A stretch of DNA of 23,139 nt from JANMDU01 sp031388245 (GTDB taxonomy: Bacteria; Pseudomonadota; Gammaproteobacteria; Burkholderiales; Burkholderiaceae_C). Location of the stretch: NCBI GenBank assembly GCA_031388245.1, contig JANNED010000073.1:1-23139 (forward strand), written 5' to 3'. Each line of letters starts with the position of its first letter. Within the stretch, counting starts at the first letter, position 1. The notes under the pieces were generated by a model. The model was not told the origin of the DNA, made no database searches, and saw nothing but the letters and a program-made list of their open reading frames with translations. The translations under genes were made by a program, and so were the position numbers. Below are positions 8,214-14,468 of the stretch, piece after piece.

Positions 8214-8471
8214 TCACAGATCGTCAACACCGAGTTCGATGCTGTTGACTTGCGCAGCGCTGGTGCGGCGGGCTTGGATGAGGGCTGTGAAATCTTTCTC
8301 GGCGAGGGCATCGGCGAAGCCTTGCATGACTTCGGGTTGCACCACGTAAAACGAGGGGGCGTTGTGGCTGAGCACGGCGATGGGCGCTCCTTTTGCTTTG
8401 CGTAGGGTGGCGCCGGGATTTTTCTTGAACTCGCTGATGCCTACGGTGAGGGGTGTGAGCAGGGCTTGCAT
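8214..8471 (-). CDS. Phd/YefM-family antitoxin (orphan)
   Basis: An 85-aa protein with the Phd/YefM fold signature TVGISEFKKNPGATLRKAKGAPIAVLSHNAPSFYVVQPE (residues 9-47, central part), followed by a helical toxin-binding tail. Such proteins bind their own promoter and neutralise a RelE/Doc-type toxin. The ATG at 8471 is preferred to a TTG further upstream at 8534, because the family signature begins within ten residues of it. The expected toxin is missing. Downstream comes the HTH gene, and a damaged second copy of this antitoxin lies about 1.2 kb away. It may be the first gene of the dnd transcription unit. Confidence 0.8.
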   Translation of the reverse strand: MQALLTPLTVGISEFKKNPGATLRKAKGAPIAVLSHNAPSFYVVQPEVMQGFADALAEKDFTALIQARRTSAAQVNSIELGVDDL

Positions 8472-8505
8472 GATGGCTTGGTATTTGGAGATGAAATTAG
8501 AGCTT

Positions 8506-8534
8506 ATCTTAGAGCTGATTGGGTGATGCGGCAA
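8506..8534 (-). promoter_or_regulatory. Candidate sigma70 promoter for the antitoxin-HTH-dnd unit
   Basis: On the minus strand ttgccg (8529-8534) and taagat (8506-8511) are separated by exactly 17 bp. Each hexamer matches consensus at four of six positions. The -10 lies about 35 bp before the antitoxin ATG. The -10 lies within a 14-bp block, cttatcttagagct on the + strand, that recurs upstream of the damaged antitoxin copy (8503-8516 and 9727-9740). This supports a conserved control region. Confidence 0.4.
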
Positions 8535-8737
8535 ATGAGTTACATGCTGTGCCTTTTGTTTTGGGCGCAGAGGCTTGGGCCAGCTTGCCGCATGTGAAGC
8601 GCTTGCTCGATGAGATCAACGCGCGCCCGGCGGCGCAGCGGGCAGAGGCTTTGAAGGCGAAGCACGGCTTTAAGGCGGAGATGGACGATGACGCAAGACA
8701 AGCGATGTTTCCGCAGAATGCGCGGTTGGGGAAGTGA
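8519..8737 (+). pseudogene. C-terminal fragment of a YghU-like glutathione transferase family gene
   Basis: A 72-codon open stretch whose last ~50 residues (SLPHVKRLLDEINARPAAQR..., then EMDDDARQAMFPQNARL) look like the C-terminus of the glutathione-dependent disulfide-bond oxidoreductase (YghU/YfcG-like) family. The thioredoxin-fold N-domain and most of the helical domain, about 200 residues, are absent, and the frame opens only at a TTG. The truncation point coincides with the promoter region of the island's antitoxin gene. I read this as the chromosomal gene into which, or next to which, the island was joined. Confidence 0.65.
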
Positions 8738-8762
8738 AGCGTCGTTGGCTTAAAAGGGCAGA

Positions 8763-8827
8763 TTTTTAAGCAGAAATGGCAGGTAGCCGGCATAGAGTCT
8801 GCGCGGAGTGCTATTGATTCAGTAGTG
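8763..8827 (+). repeat. 65-bp dispersed repeat, copy A
   Basis: Core landmarks in order are ttttTaag, atggcag, gccggcat, tgcg, gagtgctattgatt and gtagtg. It begins 25 bp after the stop of the transferase fragment and has the same orientation. Copies A, B and C form one subgroup of the family. Confidence 0.85.
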
Positions 8828-8902
8828 TTTTGAGTGTTTTCTATGGCGCTGATGCTCGCAGATGTTGCCCTGTGCGTGTGCGCGGCGCTACACTTGCAAA
8901 CA

Positions 8903-9211
8903 ATGCACCCCATCATTTCACAGCAGCGCGATCAGATCGCACAAATTTGCCAGAGGCTTGGTATTGCCAAGCTGGAGGTGTTTGGCTCGGCTGCGCGTGG
9001 GATTGATTTTGACGCGGCTACCAGCGATGCAGATTTCTTGGTGGAATATCAGCCGAATACTGTGCGCGGCCTAGAGAGTTATGTGGGAATGAAAATGGCG
9101 CTGGAGGCGCTGCTCAAGCGCCCGGTGGATTTGGTGGAGCCTGCGCGGTTGCGCAATCCGTTTGTATTGGCGGATATCAATCGCTCGCGTGAGGTGGTGT
9201 ATGCCGCGTGA
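8903..9211 (+). CDS. MNT-type minimal nucleotidyltransferase (MntA/HepT antitoxin family)
   Basis: A 102-aa protein of the minimal nucleotidyltransferase family. LEVFGSAARGIDF is followed by TSDADFLVEY, giving the GS...DxD active-site pattern, with a later acidic position in RPVDLVEP. In MntA-HepT systems this enzyme AMPylates and silences a HEPN ribonuclease toxin. The ATG at 8903 is chosen because upstream in-frame starts add a hydrophobic, unrelated stretch. The next ORF overlaps by 11 nt and starts MPRDPQAWLL, much like a HepT start, but then diverges. The toxin therefore seems to be lost or rearranged. Confidence 0.8.
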   Translation: MHPIISQQRDQIAQICQRLGIAKLEVFGSAARGIDFDAATSDADFLVEYQPNTVRGLESYVGMKMALEALLKRPVDLVEPARLRNPFVLADINRSREVVYAA

Positions 9212-9383
9212 TCCGCAGGCTTGGCTCTTGAGTGCCAACAAGCTGTTGGAAGAGCTGGCAACGGTGGCTCTGGTGCAGCAAGACACGGCAGCGCGCTTTG
9301 TAATGCGGGCGCAGCGCGGGGATGTGCCGCGCGGGCTGGCGATTTTGGATGAGATTGATGCGCGGTTTGCTAAGGCTACTTGA
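9201..9383 (+). CDS. Short ORF in the HepT position, possibly a chimeric toxin remnant
   Basis: A 60-aa ORF that starts inside the end of the nucleotidyltransferase gene, as HepT genes usually do. The first ten or so residues (MPRDPQAWLL) resemble HEPN-toxin starts. The remainder (ELATVALVQQDTAARFVMRA and on) shows no HEPN RX4-6H motif and I do not recognise it. It may be a truncated or recombined HepT, or a new small protein. Repeat copy B starts 8 bp after the stop. Confidence 0.4.
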   Translation: MPRDPQAWLLSANKLLEELATVALVQQDTAARFVMRAQRGDVPRGLAILDEIDARFAKAT

Positions 9384-9390
9384 GCGGTGT

Positions 9391-9455
9391 TATTTAAGTA
9401 AAAACTGCTACTGGCCGGCATAGAATGTGCGCAGAGTGCTATTAAATATGTAGTG
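9391..9455 (+). repeat. 65-bp dispersed repeat, copy B
   Basis: It has the same length and landmark order as copy A (tatttaag, gccggcata, tgcgcagagtgctatt, gtagtg). It begins 8 bp after the stop of the short + strand ORF and points the same way. The convergent damaged antitoxin gene ends 37 bp beyond it. Confidence 0.85.
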
Positions 9456-9492
9456 ACTGCTGAGTTGATTTGATTGACCTGGCTTACATTGT

Positions 9493-9699
9493 TCAAAGAT
9501 CATCAACGCGTACTTCGATGCTGTTGCCTCTGAGAGCGCTAGCGCGGCGAGCTTGCATTAGAGCGGTGAAGTCTTTTTCATCGTGTGGTTCAGTCAAACG
9601 GTGCATGACCTTGGTTGCGTCAACGGTTTTTGTTTTTCGCTGTGAAGCGACTGGGCTCTTTTTGAGCTGGTTTGTGCCGACTTCGTTCGGGGCTTTCAT
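9493..9699 (-). pseudogene. Internally deleted second copy of the Phd/YefM-family antitoxin
   Basis: A 68-codon ORF clearly derived from the same ancestor as the antitoxin at 8214-8471. Its C-termini correspond (EKDFTALMQARRASALRGNSIEVRVDDL here, with EKDFTALIQARR and NSIELGVDDL there). So do the N-terminal blocks EVGTNQLKKSPVASQRK and TVGISEFKKNPGATLRK. About 18 residues containing the central AVLSHNAPSFYVV strand region are missing. The upstream DNA is also shared: a 14-bp identical block, then caagcc and catcATG. The fold is probably destroyed. No toxin gene follows. Confidence 0.7.
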
Positions 9700-9894
9700 G
9701 ATGTGTGGCTTGATTGCTTCTTGACTCTTATCTTAGAGCTTTATCGGCCTTTGAATTCGGTGAGCATTTTTTGCGCCGGATGCTGCATTCAATCTCGCAA
9801 AATATCTTGCAAAAACAATGCACGCCCGACTTGCGTGGGGTGGCTAATGAGATTGCTTCCCATTAAGCTCAACAGCTTTTGACAGGGTGATTGC

Positions 9895-10914
9895 ATGAGT
9901 ATGCGAATCGGGCGATGGTGGTGTGGGGCTGCGGTGCTGCTGGTAGCACTGGGCGGGGCGTTGGCTTTGAGTTGGGAGGCGGATCGGCCTTTGGATGTGC
10001 TCAAGGCGCGGTGGGCTGCGGCTGAATCGGGCTCTAGGTTTGTGGATGTGCGGGGGATGGCGGTGCACTATCGGGACGAGGGGCCGCGCAATGAGTTGGC
10101 GCCGATGGTGCTGCTGCATGGCACGGGGGCGAGTTTGCATACTTGGGATGGCTGGGCGGCTGAGTTGGCTCAATCGCGGCGGGTGATTCGGATGGATTTG
10201 CCAGGGTTTGGGTTGACGGGGCCGTATGCGGGAGCGTGGTTGCAAGAGGATGGCGATGGTGGGCATGAATCTGGTCGTTACTCGCTGGTGAATTACGCGA
10301 GGTTTGTGGTGGCCACGCTGGATGCGCTGGGCGTGGCGCAGCCGGTGGTGGTGGCGGGCAATTCGCTGGGTGGGCAGATTGCTTGGGAGACGGCCGATTA
10401 CTTGAAAACTTCTGCGCCACAACCGCAACCGAACCGGGTGGCGAAATTGATCTTGGTGGATTCTGCGGGCTATGACTTCAAGGCGATTGACATGCCGATG
10501 GCTTTTGAGGCGGCGCAGGTGGCGCTACTCTCGCCGATCACGGAAAACACTTTGCCGCGCTGGCTGATTGCGCGCGATGTGCGCAGTGTGTATGGCGAGC
10601 CGAGCCGGGTGACGCCAGCTTTGGTGGAGCGCTATTTTGAGCTGGCGCTGCGGGAGGGCAACCGCCGCGCACTGGGCCTGCGCATGCGCGAGCCGCGTGC
10701 GATTGCGCCCGAGCGGATTGCGCAAATCACGCAGCCGACGCTGATCATCTGGGGTGGGCAAGACCGCTTGATTCCGCCATCGAACGCAGCGCTGTTTGCA
10801 AAAGACATCAAAGGCTCGAAGCCGGTGATGTTTGACAAATTAGGCCATGTGCCGCATGAGGAAGATGCGGCGCAGACGGTGGCGGCTGCGCAGGCGTTTT
10901 TGGCTCAGAAATAG
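9895..10914 (+). CDS. Alpha/beta hydrolase with N-terminal membrane anchor or signal
   Basis: A 339-aa serine hydrolase of the alpha/beta fold. A hydrophobic segment at residues 10-26 suggests inner-membrane anchoring or export. Catalytic elements are complete: oxyanion HGTG (75-78), nucleophile Ser157 in GNSLGG, Asp290 in WGGQDRLIP and His318 in LGHVPHEE. Substrate cannot be told; relatives include esterases, haloalkane dehalogenase-like and epoxide-hydrolase-like enzymes. The ATG has an aggg ribosome site 7 bp upstream, better placed than for the second ATG two codons on. The 195-bp region before it holds the 5' region of the damaged antitoxin copy and nothing else recognised. Repeat copy C follows the stop by 4 bp. 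Confidence 0.88.
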   Translation: MSMRIGRWWCGAAVLLVALGGALALSWEADRPLDVLKARWAAAESGSRFVDVRGMAVHYRDEGPRNELAPMVLLHGTGASLHTWDGWAAELAQSRRVIRMDLPGFGLTGPYAGAWLQEDGDGGHESGRYSLVNYARFVVATLDALGVAQPVVVAGNSLGGQIAWETADYLKTSAPQPQPNRVAKLILVDSAGYDFKAIDMPMAFEAAQVALLSPITENTLPRWLIARDVRSVYGEPSRVTPALVERYFELALREGNRRALGLRMREPRAIAPERIAQITQPTLIIWGGQDRLIPPSNAALFAKDIKGSKPVMFDKLGHVPHEEDAAQTVAAAQAFLAQK

Positions 10915-10918
10915 CTGG

Positions 10919-10983
10919 TTTTTAAAGAAAAATGGCAGTTAGCCGGCATGAAATATGCGTAGAGTGCTATTGATTTTGTAGTG
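10919..10983 (+). repeat. 65-bp dispersed repeat, copy C
   Basis: Landmarks are tttttaa, aaaatggcagttagccggcat, tgcgtagagtgctattgatt and gtagtg. It starts 4 bp after the stop of the + strand hydrolase, in the same orientation, and ends 12 bp before the 3' end of the convergent esterase gene. Confidence 0.88.
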
Positions 10984-10995
10984 AATGCAGTCAGG

Positions 10996-11919
10996 TCAGA
11001 GCCCATTTTTCTTGAGCCAATCGTTCAACACCGGATGCCAATAGCCAGTGCCAGCGCCCAGTAGGCGGTGGCCGTCTTGGGCAACGGCGGGGGCGGCGTA
11101 AAAATCGGCGATGGTTTTTTGGCCTGCTGCCGTGGCGGCTTGCACATGGGCCTGGTGCCATTTTTTGGGTGCCTCTGCGCCCCAGTAAAGGTCGTTGGCG
11201 GCATACAGCCAGAGGCTGGGCACGCGGGTGCTGCTGGCGGCGCTGGCGAGCACTTCGCCCAAGCGATCGGGCTGGCAAGAGGCGCCGGGTGAGGTGCGCG
11301 GATTGCCGCCAGAGCCCCCTGCGAAATTGATGCAGCCCACCACGCCGGGCAGATTCTGGCCGCAGGCAGCCACGGTGGCCATGCCGCCCACCGACTGGCC
11401 AACCAGCACGATGCGCTCTTTGTTGGCCCAGCTTTGCTGCTGCAGCCATTGCTGGAGCAGTGCGATGGTGTGGGCGGCGGCTTCGGCGGTTTTGCGATAG
11501 TTGGCGGCCCCTGTGCACACGTTGCCATTCCAGCGGTTGCCGTTGTCTTCCGGGTCTTGGAGGGTGTTGTCGCCATAGCCGGGGCGCACGGCAGCGATCA
11601 CGGCATAGCCTTTGCCATGCCAATAGCGCACGAAGGCCGAGCTGACGGGGTTTTTGAGCGCAGCGCGCTCTTCGATGCTGCCGGCTCGACCATGCGAGAA
11701 GATGACAACGGGCCAAGGTCCTGCGCCTGCATTGAACTGGCTGAGCGTGGGCGGAAAGACCTGTACCGGCATGCTGACTTCCATGCTGGCATGAGCGGAA
11801 GGCTTGATGGCTAGGCTGATGACGCTGGGCGTGAGGTCCATCGGCTGCGCAGATGCAGCCTGGCCTGCCAGCAGTTGGACAACCAAGAGGGTGGTGATGG
11901 CAATCAGAGATGTTTTCAT
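10996..11919 (-). CDS. Secreted alpha/beta hydrolase (dienelactone-hydrolase/lipase-like)
   Basis: A 307-aa exported serine hydrolase. Residues 1-24 form a signal peptide (MKTSLIAITTLLVVQLLAGQ, then AASA). The mature part has HGRAG (76-80) for the oxyanion site and a catalytic set that can be placed: Ser176 in GQSVGG, Asp243 in AANDLYWG and His284 in DGHRLL. Four or more cysteines (135, 186, 196, 215) could form disulfides in the periplasm. It lies 7 bp after the ankyrin gene and in the same direction as the FMN reductase, so the three probably form one operon. Substrate is unknown; bacterial polyester and small-ester hydrolases share this layout. Confidence 0.85.
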   Translation of the reverse strand: MKTSLIAITTLLVVQLLAGQAASAQPMDLTPSVISLAIKPSAHASMEVSMPVQVFPPTLSQFNAGAGPWPVVIFSHGRAGSIEERAALKNPVSSAFVRYWHGKGYAVIAAVRPGYGDNTLQDPEDNGNRWNGNVCTGAANYRKTAEAAAHTIALLQQWLQQQSWANKERIVLVGQSVGGMATVAACGQNLPGVVGCINFAGGSGGNPRTSPGASCQPDRLGEVLASAASSTRVPSLWLYAANDLYWGAEAPKKWHQAHVQAATAAGQKTIADFYAAPAVAQDGHRLLGAGTGYWHPVLNDWLKKNGL

Positions 11920-11926
11920 ATGGGTC

Positions 11927-12289
11927 TTACTTCGCGCCTGCGGCTTCGAGACTGGCTTGGTGGCGTTTGCCGCCGTCGTATCGGTCTTTTTCTAGCAAAT
12001 TGATGTTAGCGCCCGCTTTCACCAAAGCCTTTATAGCTTCGCGTTGCTTGGCAAATACGGCTACATGCAGCGGCGTGCGGCCATAGCTGTCGCGGGCATT
12101 GAGATCGGCCTTGGTGGATGCCGCCGCTTCGATGACCGCGACGTGGCCGCGATGCGCGGCGGCATGCAATGCGCTGAATTGGGCGATCTCCTGTGCGCTG
12201 GGCGGGACTTGGGCAAGGGCGGGCGCAGTGATGGCCAAGGCCATCGCAATACCGAGCAGGGCGGACAGTAATACGGAGGCGATTGTCAT
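11927..12289 (-). CDS. Exported ankyrin-repeat protein, shortened
   Basis: A 120-aa protein with a signal peptide (MTIASVLLSALLGIAMALAI..., cleavage near ALAQ) and about two ankyrin repeats: FSALHAAAHRGHVAVIEAA and GRTPLHVAVFAKQREAIKALVKAGANINLL. The tail EKDRYD followed directly by GGKRHQASLEAAGAK reads like two separate stretches of a longer ankyrin protein joined by an in-frame deletion; relatives usually carry several more repeats. The ATG at 12289 is chosen because it begins the signal peptide, although the frame is open further upstream. Ankyrin proteins mediate protein contacts and this one should be periplasmic. Confidence 0.75.
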   Translation of the reverse strand: MTIASVLLSALLGIAMALAITAPALAQVPPSAQEIAQFSALHAAAHRGHVAVIEAAASTKADLNARDSYGRTPLHVAVFAKQREAIKALVKAGANINLLEKDRYDGGKRHQASLEAAGAK

Positions 12290-12330
12290 CAGTGATCCTT
12301 CGGATGGAGGCATGCAAAGGGACGGGTAAA

Positions 12331-12948
12331 TCAAGCGGCCAGCCGCTGCGCACCCCAGATCACCTGATCGACCACGGCTTTGATGCGTTGCACGGTGGCG
12401 GGGTCTTTGATCTGGCCTTTTGCGTCAAAAGCATCGGCGGCTTTACCCAGGGCAAACTGCTGGGGCGTGAGCCAGCATTGCAGATTGCGCAGCAGGGGCG
12501 CAAGGTGATCCAAGCTACGCAGGCCGCCCATCATGCCGGGGGAGGCGGAGAGCAGGCCGACGACTTTGCCGGCAAAGGGCTTGGTGCCGCTTTTCCAGTT
12601 GGCTGCTTCGTCTTCATTGCATTCAGCGCCGGCCTTGGCGGGGCTGCTGGCCCAGTCGATGGTGTTTTTGAGCAGCGCGGTGTAGCTGCCGTTGTACTCG
12701 GGGCTGGCGATGATCCAGCCGGCATGCTGGTGCATCATTTCTTTCAAGCGGATCACATCGCCGGGTGTGCCGCGTGATTCGAGATCGGCGTTGTAGAGCG
12801 GGATGTTCAGATCAGAAAGCTCGATGTAAGTGGGGCTGGCACCGGCTTCGCGCACGAGGCGGGCGGCCTCAGTGGCTAATTTGCGGTTGAGAGACTGAAC
12901 GCGGCTGGAGCCTGCGAAGACGAGGATAGCTGGATGGGATGGATTCAT
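12331..12948 (-). CDS. NADPH-dependent FMN reductase family protein
   Basis: A 205-aa cytoplasmic flavodoxin-fold reductase. The FMN phosphate loop GSSRVQSLNRKL (13-24) and the second FMN contact SPEYNGSYTALLKN (82-95) are both clear. Family members reduce FMN, quinones or chromate with NAD(P)H. The frame remains open upstream but the ATG at 12948 gives the normal length and places the first beta-strand (AILVFAGSS) correctly. It is divergent from the AsmA-like gene and is probably the first gene of an operon with the ankyrin and esterase genes. Confidence 0.9.
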   Translation of the reverse strand: MNPSHPAILVFAGSSRVQSLNRKLATEAARLVREAGASPTYIELSDLNIPLYNADLESRGTPGDVIRLKEMMHQHAGWIIASPEYNGSYTALLKNTIDWASSPAKAGAECNEDEAANWKSGTKPFAGKVVGLLSASPGMMGGLRSLDHLAPLLRNLQCWLTPQQFALGKAADAFDAKGQIKDPATVQRIKAVVDQVIWGAQRLAA

Positions 12949-13027
12949 GCCGCGCAGTTTACAAGAGCACAGCGCACGAATAAGCCGCTGCTCTGTTGCG
13001 CGGCACAATGCGGGGATGCCGCTTGTG

Positions 13028-14362
13028 ATGAAATTCCTGCTCCGCGCTTTTTTGGCCTTGACGCTGCTGCTGGCCGTGGCCTTGGGCGCTGCGGCTTGGT
13101 GGCTGTCGGGCGATGGCCTGCGCCTGAAGATCCAAGCGCTGGCCACGACGCAGCTGGGTGTGCCGGTGACGCTCACCAAGCTTTCTTTGGAGGTGTTGCC
13201 TAGGCCCGCAGTGGCTTTCAGTGGTGTGAAGATCGCCACGCCAGCGCCCTTGCTGGCAGAGCGCATTGAGCTGCGGCCCGCTTGGCGCAAGCTGATCGGC
13301 TGGGGCGGAGCACCGCGTGAATTGGAGACCGAGGCACTCACGCTGCGCGGCCTGAGCCTGCCGCAACAAGGCTTGGATCAGCTCATGCAATTGCTATCAA
13401 TAAAGGAGCAAGCTACACAGCAAACACGACGGGAAACTTCTCAAAACGCTCAAAATATATCTAAAACAGAGGCGAAGGCCAATGGCAGCGTGGCGGTGAT
13501 GACAGGCGTGCTTGCTTTCCCGCAGCGCACGCGGCTGGATGATGTGGTGTGGCTGTCTGCGGCAGGCGAGGCGCTGGCGCTGTCTGGCGATGTACGCCTG
13601 AGCGCTGAGCGGGATGCCTTGCAGCTGAATTTGCAGATGGCCAGCGGTGTGCTGCGCGGCGAGCTGCGGCTGGTCTCCAAAGATGGGAAAAAGGATTGGC
13701 AGCTCAGCGGCGCCCTGACCACCAGCGACATGGATTTGGCGCAGCTTCCCGGCCTGCGCCAGCGCTTGGCGGGGCGCTTGCAGGGCACAACAACGCTCCA
13801 TGCGCAAGCTGCGCAACGCGCTGGCCTGGGCGTTGCGCTGCAGACCCATACATCGTTTGACGTGCGTGGCGCGGTGATCAAAGGCGTGGATTTGGCCAAA
13901 GCGGTGCGCACGCTGGGCTTGTCGCGCGGTGGCGAGACGGCTTTGCAAGCGCTCAGCGGCAACGTGAGCACGCGTGGCACAGGTGCGCCGATGCTGATCA
14001 CGCTCAGTGCGCTGCAAGCCAAATCCAGCATCTTGGTGGCCAGCGGCGCAATCAGCGTGGGTGCAGCAGCCAGCCCGGGCGCACCGCGCGCTTTGAATGG
14101 GAAGATCCATGTCGATCTGACGGCGGGAGACGGCAAGCTCGGCCAAGTGGTGGACCAAACCGTCGGGCAGCTCGTGGGCATTCCACTGATGATTGAAGGC
14201 ACCACCGCTGCGCCGGTGGTGCAGCCCACACGCGGCGCAATGATCGGCGGCGCGATGGGCTCGGTGATTGCGCCGGTGATCGGCACGGGGGCGGGCGCGA
14301 AGCTGGGCGACAAAGCGGCGCAAAAACTGGAGAGCTGGCGGGATAAGCTGTTTGGCAAGTGA
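13028..14362 (+). CDS. AsmA-like membrane-anchored protein
   Basis: A 444-aa protein with one N-terminal transmembrane segment (FLLRAFLALTLLLAVALGAA), followed by the AsmA-type start (GDGLRLKIQALATTQLGVPVTLTKLSLEVLPRP) and a large beta-rich periplasmic domain. AsmA-family proteins act in envelope biogenesis and phospholipid transfer. The C-terminus is glycine-rich and hydrophobic (GAMIGGAMGSVIAPVIGTGAG, 20-residue class), then a basic amphipathic end. The ATG at 13028 puts the basic residue just before the membrane segment; an ATG at 13016 is equally possible. Residues about 121-152 are an AT-rich, polar insertion between otherwise GC-rich codons. Confidence 0.8.
   Translation: MKFLLRAFLALTLLLAVALGAAAWWLSGDGLRLKIQALATTQLGVPVTLTKLSLEVLPRPAVAFSGVKIATPAPLLAERIELRPAWRKLIGWGGAPRELETEALTLRGLSLPQQGLDQLMQLLSIKEQATQQTRRETSQNAQNISKTEAKANGSVAVMTGVLAFPQRTRLDDVVWLSAAGEALALSGDVRLSAERDALQLNLQMASGVLRGELRLVSKDGKKDWQLSGALTTSDMDLAQLPGLRQRLAGRLQGTTTLHAQAAQRAGLGVALQTHTSFDVRGAVIKGVDLAKAVRTLGLSRGGETALQALSGNVSTRGTGAPMLITLSALQAKSSILVASGAISVGAAASPGAPRALNGKIHVDLTAGDGKLGQVVDQTVGQLVGIPLMIEGTTAAPVVQPTRGAMIGGAMGSVIAPVIGTGAGAKLGDKAAQKLESWRDKLFGK
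13388..13480 (+). other. AT-rich in-frame insertion within the AsmA-like gene
   Basis: The DNA shifts abruptly from GC-rich codons to A-rich ones (attgctatcaataaagg, later caaaatatatctaaaaca) and back. It encodes a Gln/Thr/Ser/Asn-rich linker with no hydrophobic core. A GCTATNAAT-type word at its left edge recalls the tgctattgatt block of the 65-bp repeats. It may be a decayed intergenic-type repeat inserted in frame. Confidence 0.4.
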
Positions 14363-14389
14363 AGGCGCTTGGATCTGTTGGCAGCCGGG

Positions 14390-14454
14390 TTTTTAGGCCA
14401 AACAAGCGATTCGCCGGCATGATATAAGCATAGTATGCTATGAAATCAGTAGCG
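14390..14454 (+). repeat. 65-bp dispersed repeat, copy D
   Basis: It has the same 65-bp frame (tttttag, aaacaagcg, gccggcat, tagtatgctatgaaat, gtagcg) and forms a subgroup with copy E, sharing aaacaagc and tagtatgctatg. It starts 27 bp after the AsmA-like gene, in the same orientation, and ends 14 bp before the convergent lipocalin stop. Confidence 0.85.
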
Positions 14455-14468
14455 CATAAAATGCAACA

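Noticed and set aside
8509..8916. 135-codon minus-strand open frame upstream of the antitoxin
   Set aside because: It is Cys/Ala/Ser-rich, lies antisense to the transferase fragment and the repeat, and shows no family signature.
8903..9383. Functional MntA-HepT toxin-antitoxin pair
   Set aside because: The second ORF has no HEPN RX4-6H motif and is about half the usual HepT length, so a working pair is not supported.
9844..10428. 194-codon open frame antisense to the first alpha/beta hydrolase
   Set aside because: It is Arg/Pro/His-rich with no recognisable motif, and the + strand has an intact catalytic triad across the same DNA.
10991..11716. 241-codon alternative frame on the minus strand over the secreted esterase
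   Set aside because: It is extremely Arg-rich, and the neighbouring frame carries the signal peptide and Ser/Asp/His triad.
13397..14358. Long open frames (about 300 codons) antisense to the AsmA-like gene
   Set aside because: They are composition artefacts in GC-rich DNA: no domain, Arg/Ala/Pro-rich, and the opposite strand encodes a coherent membrane-anchored protein.
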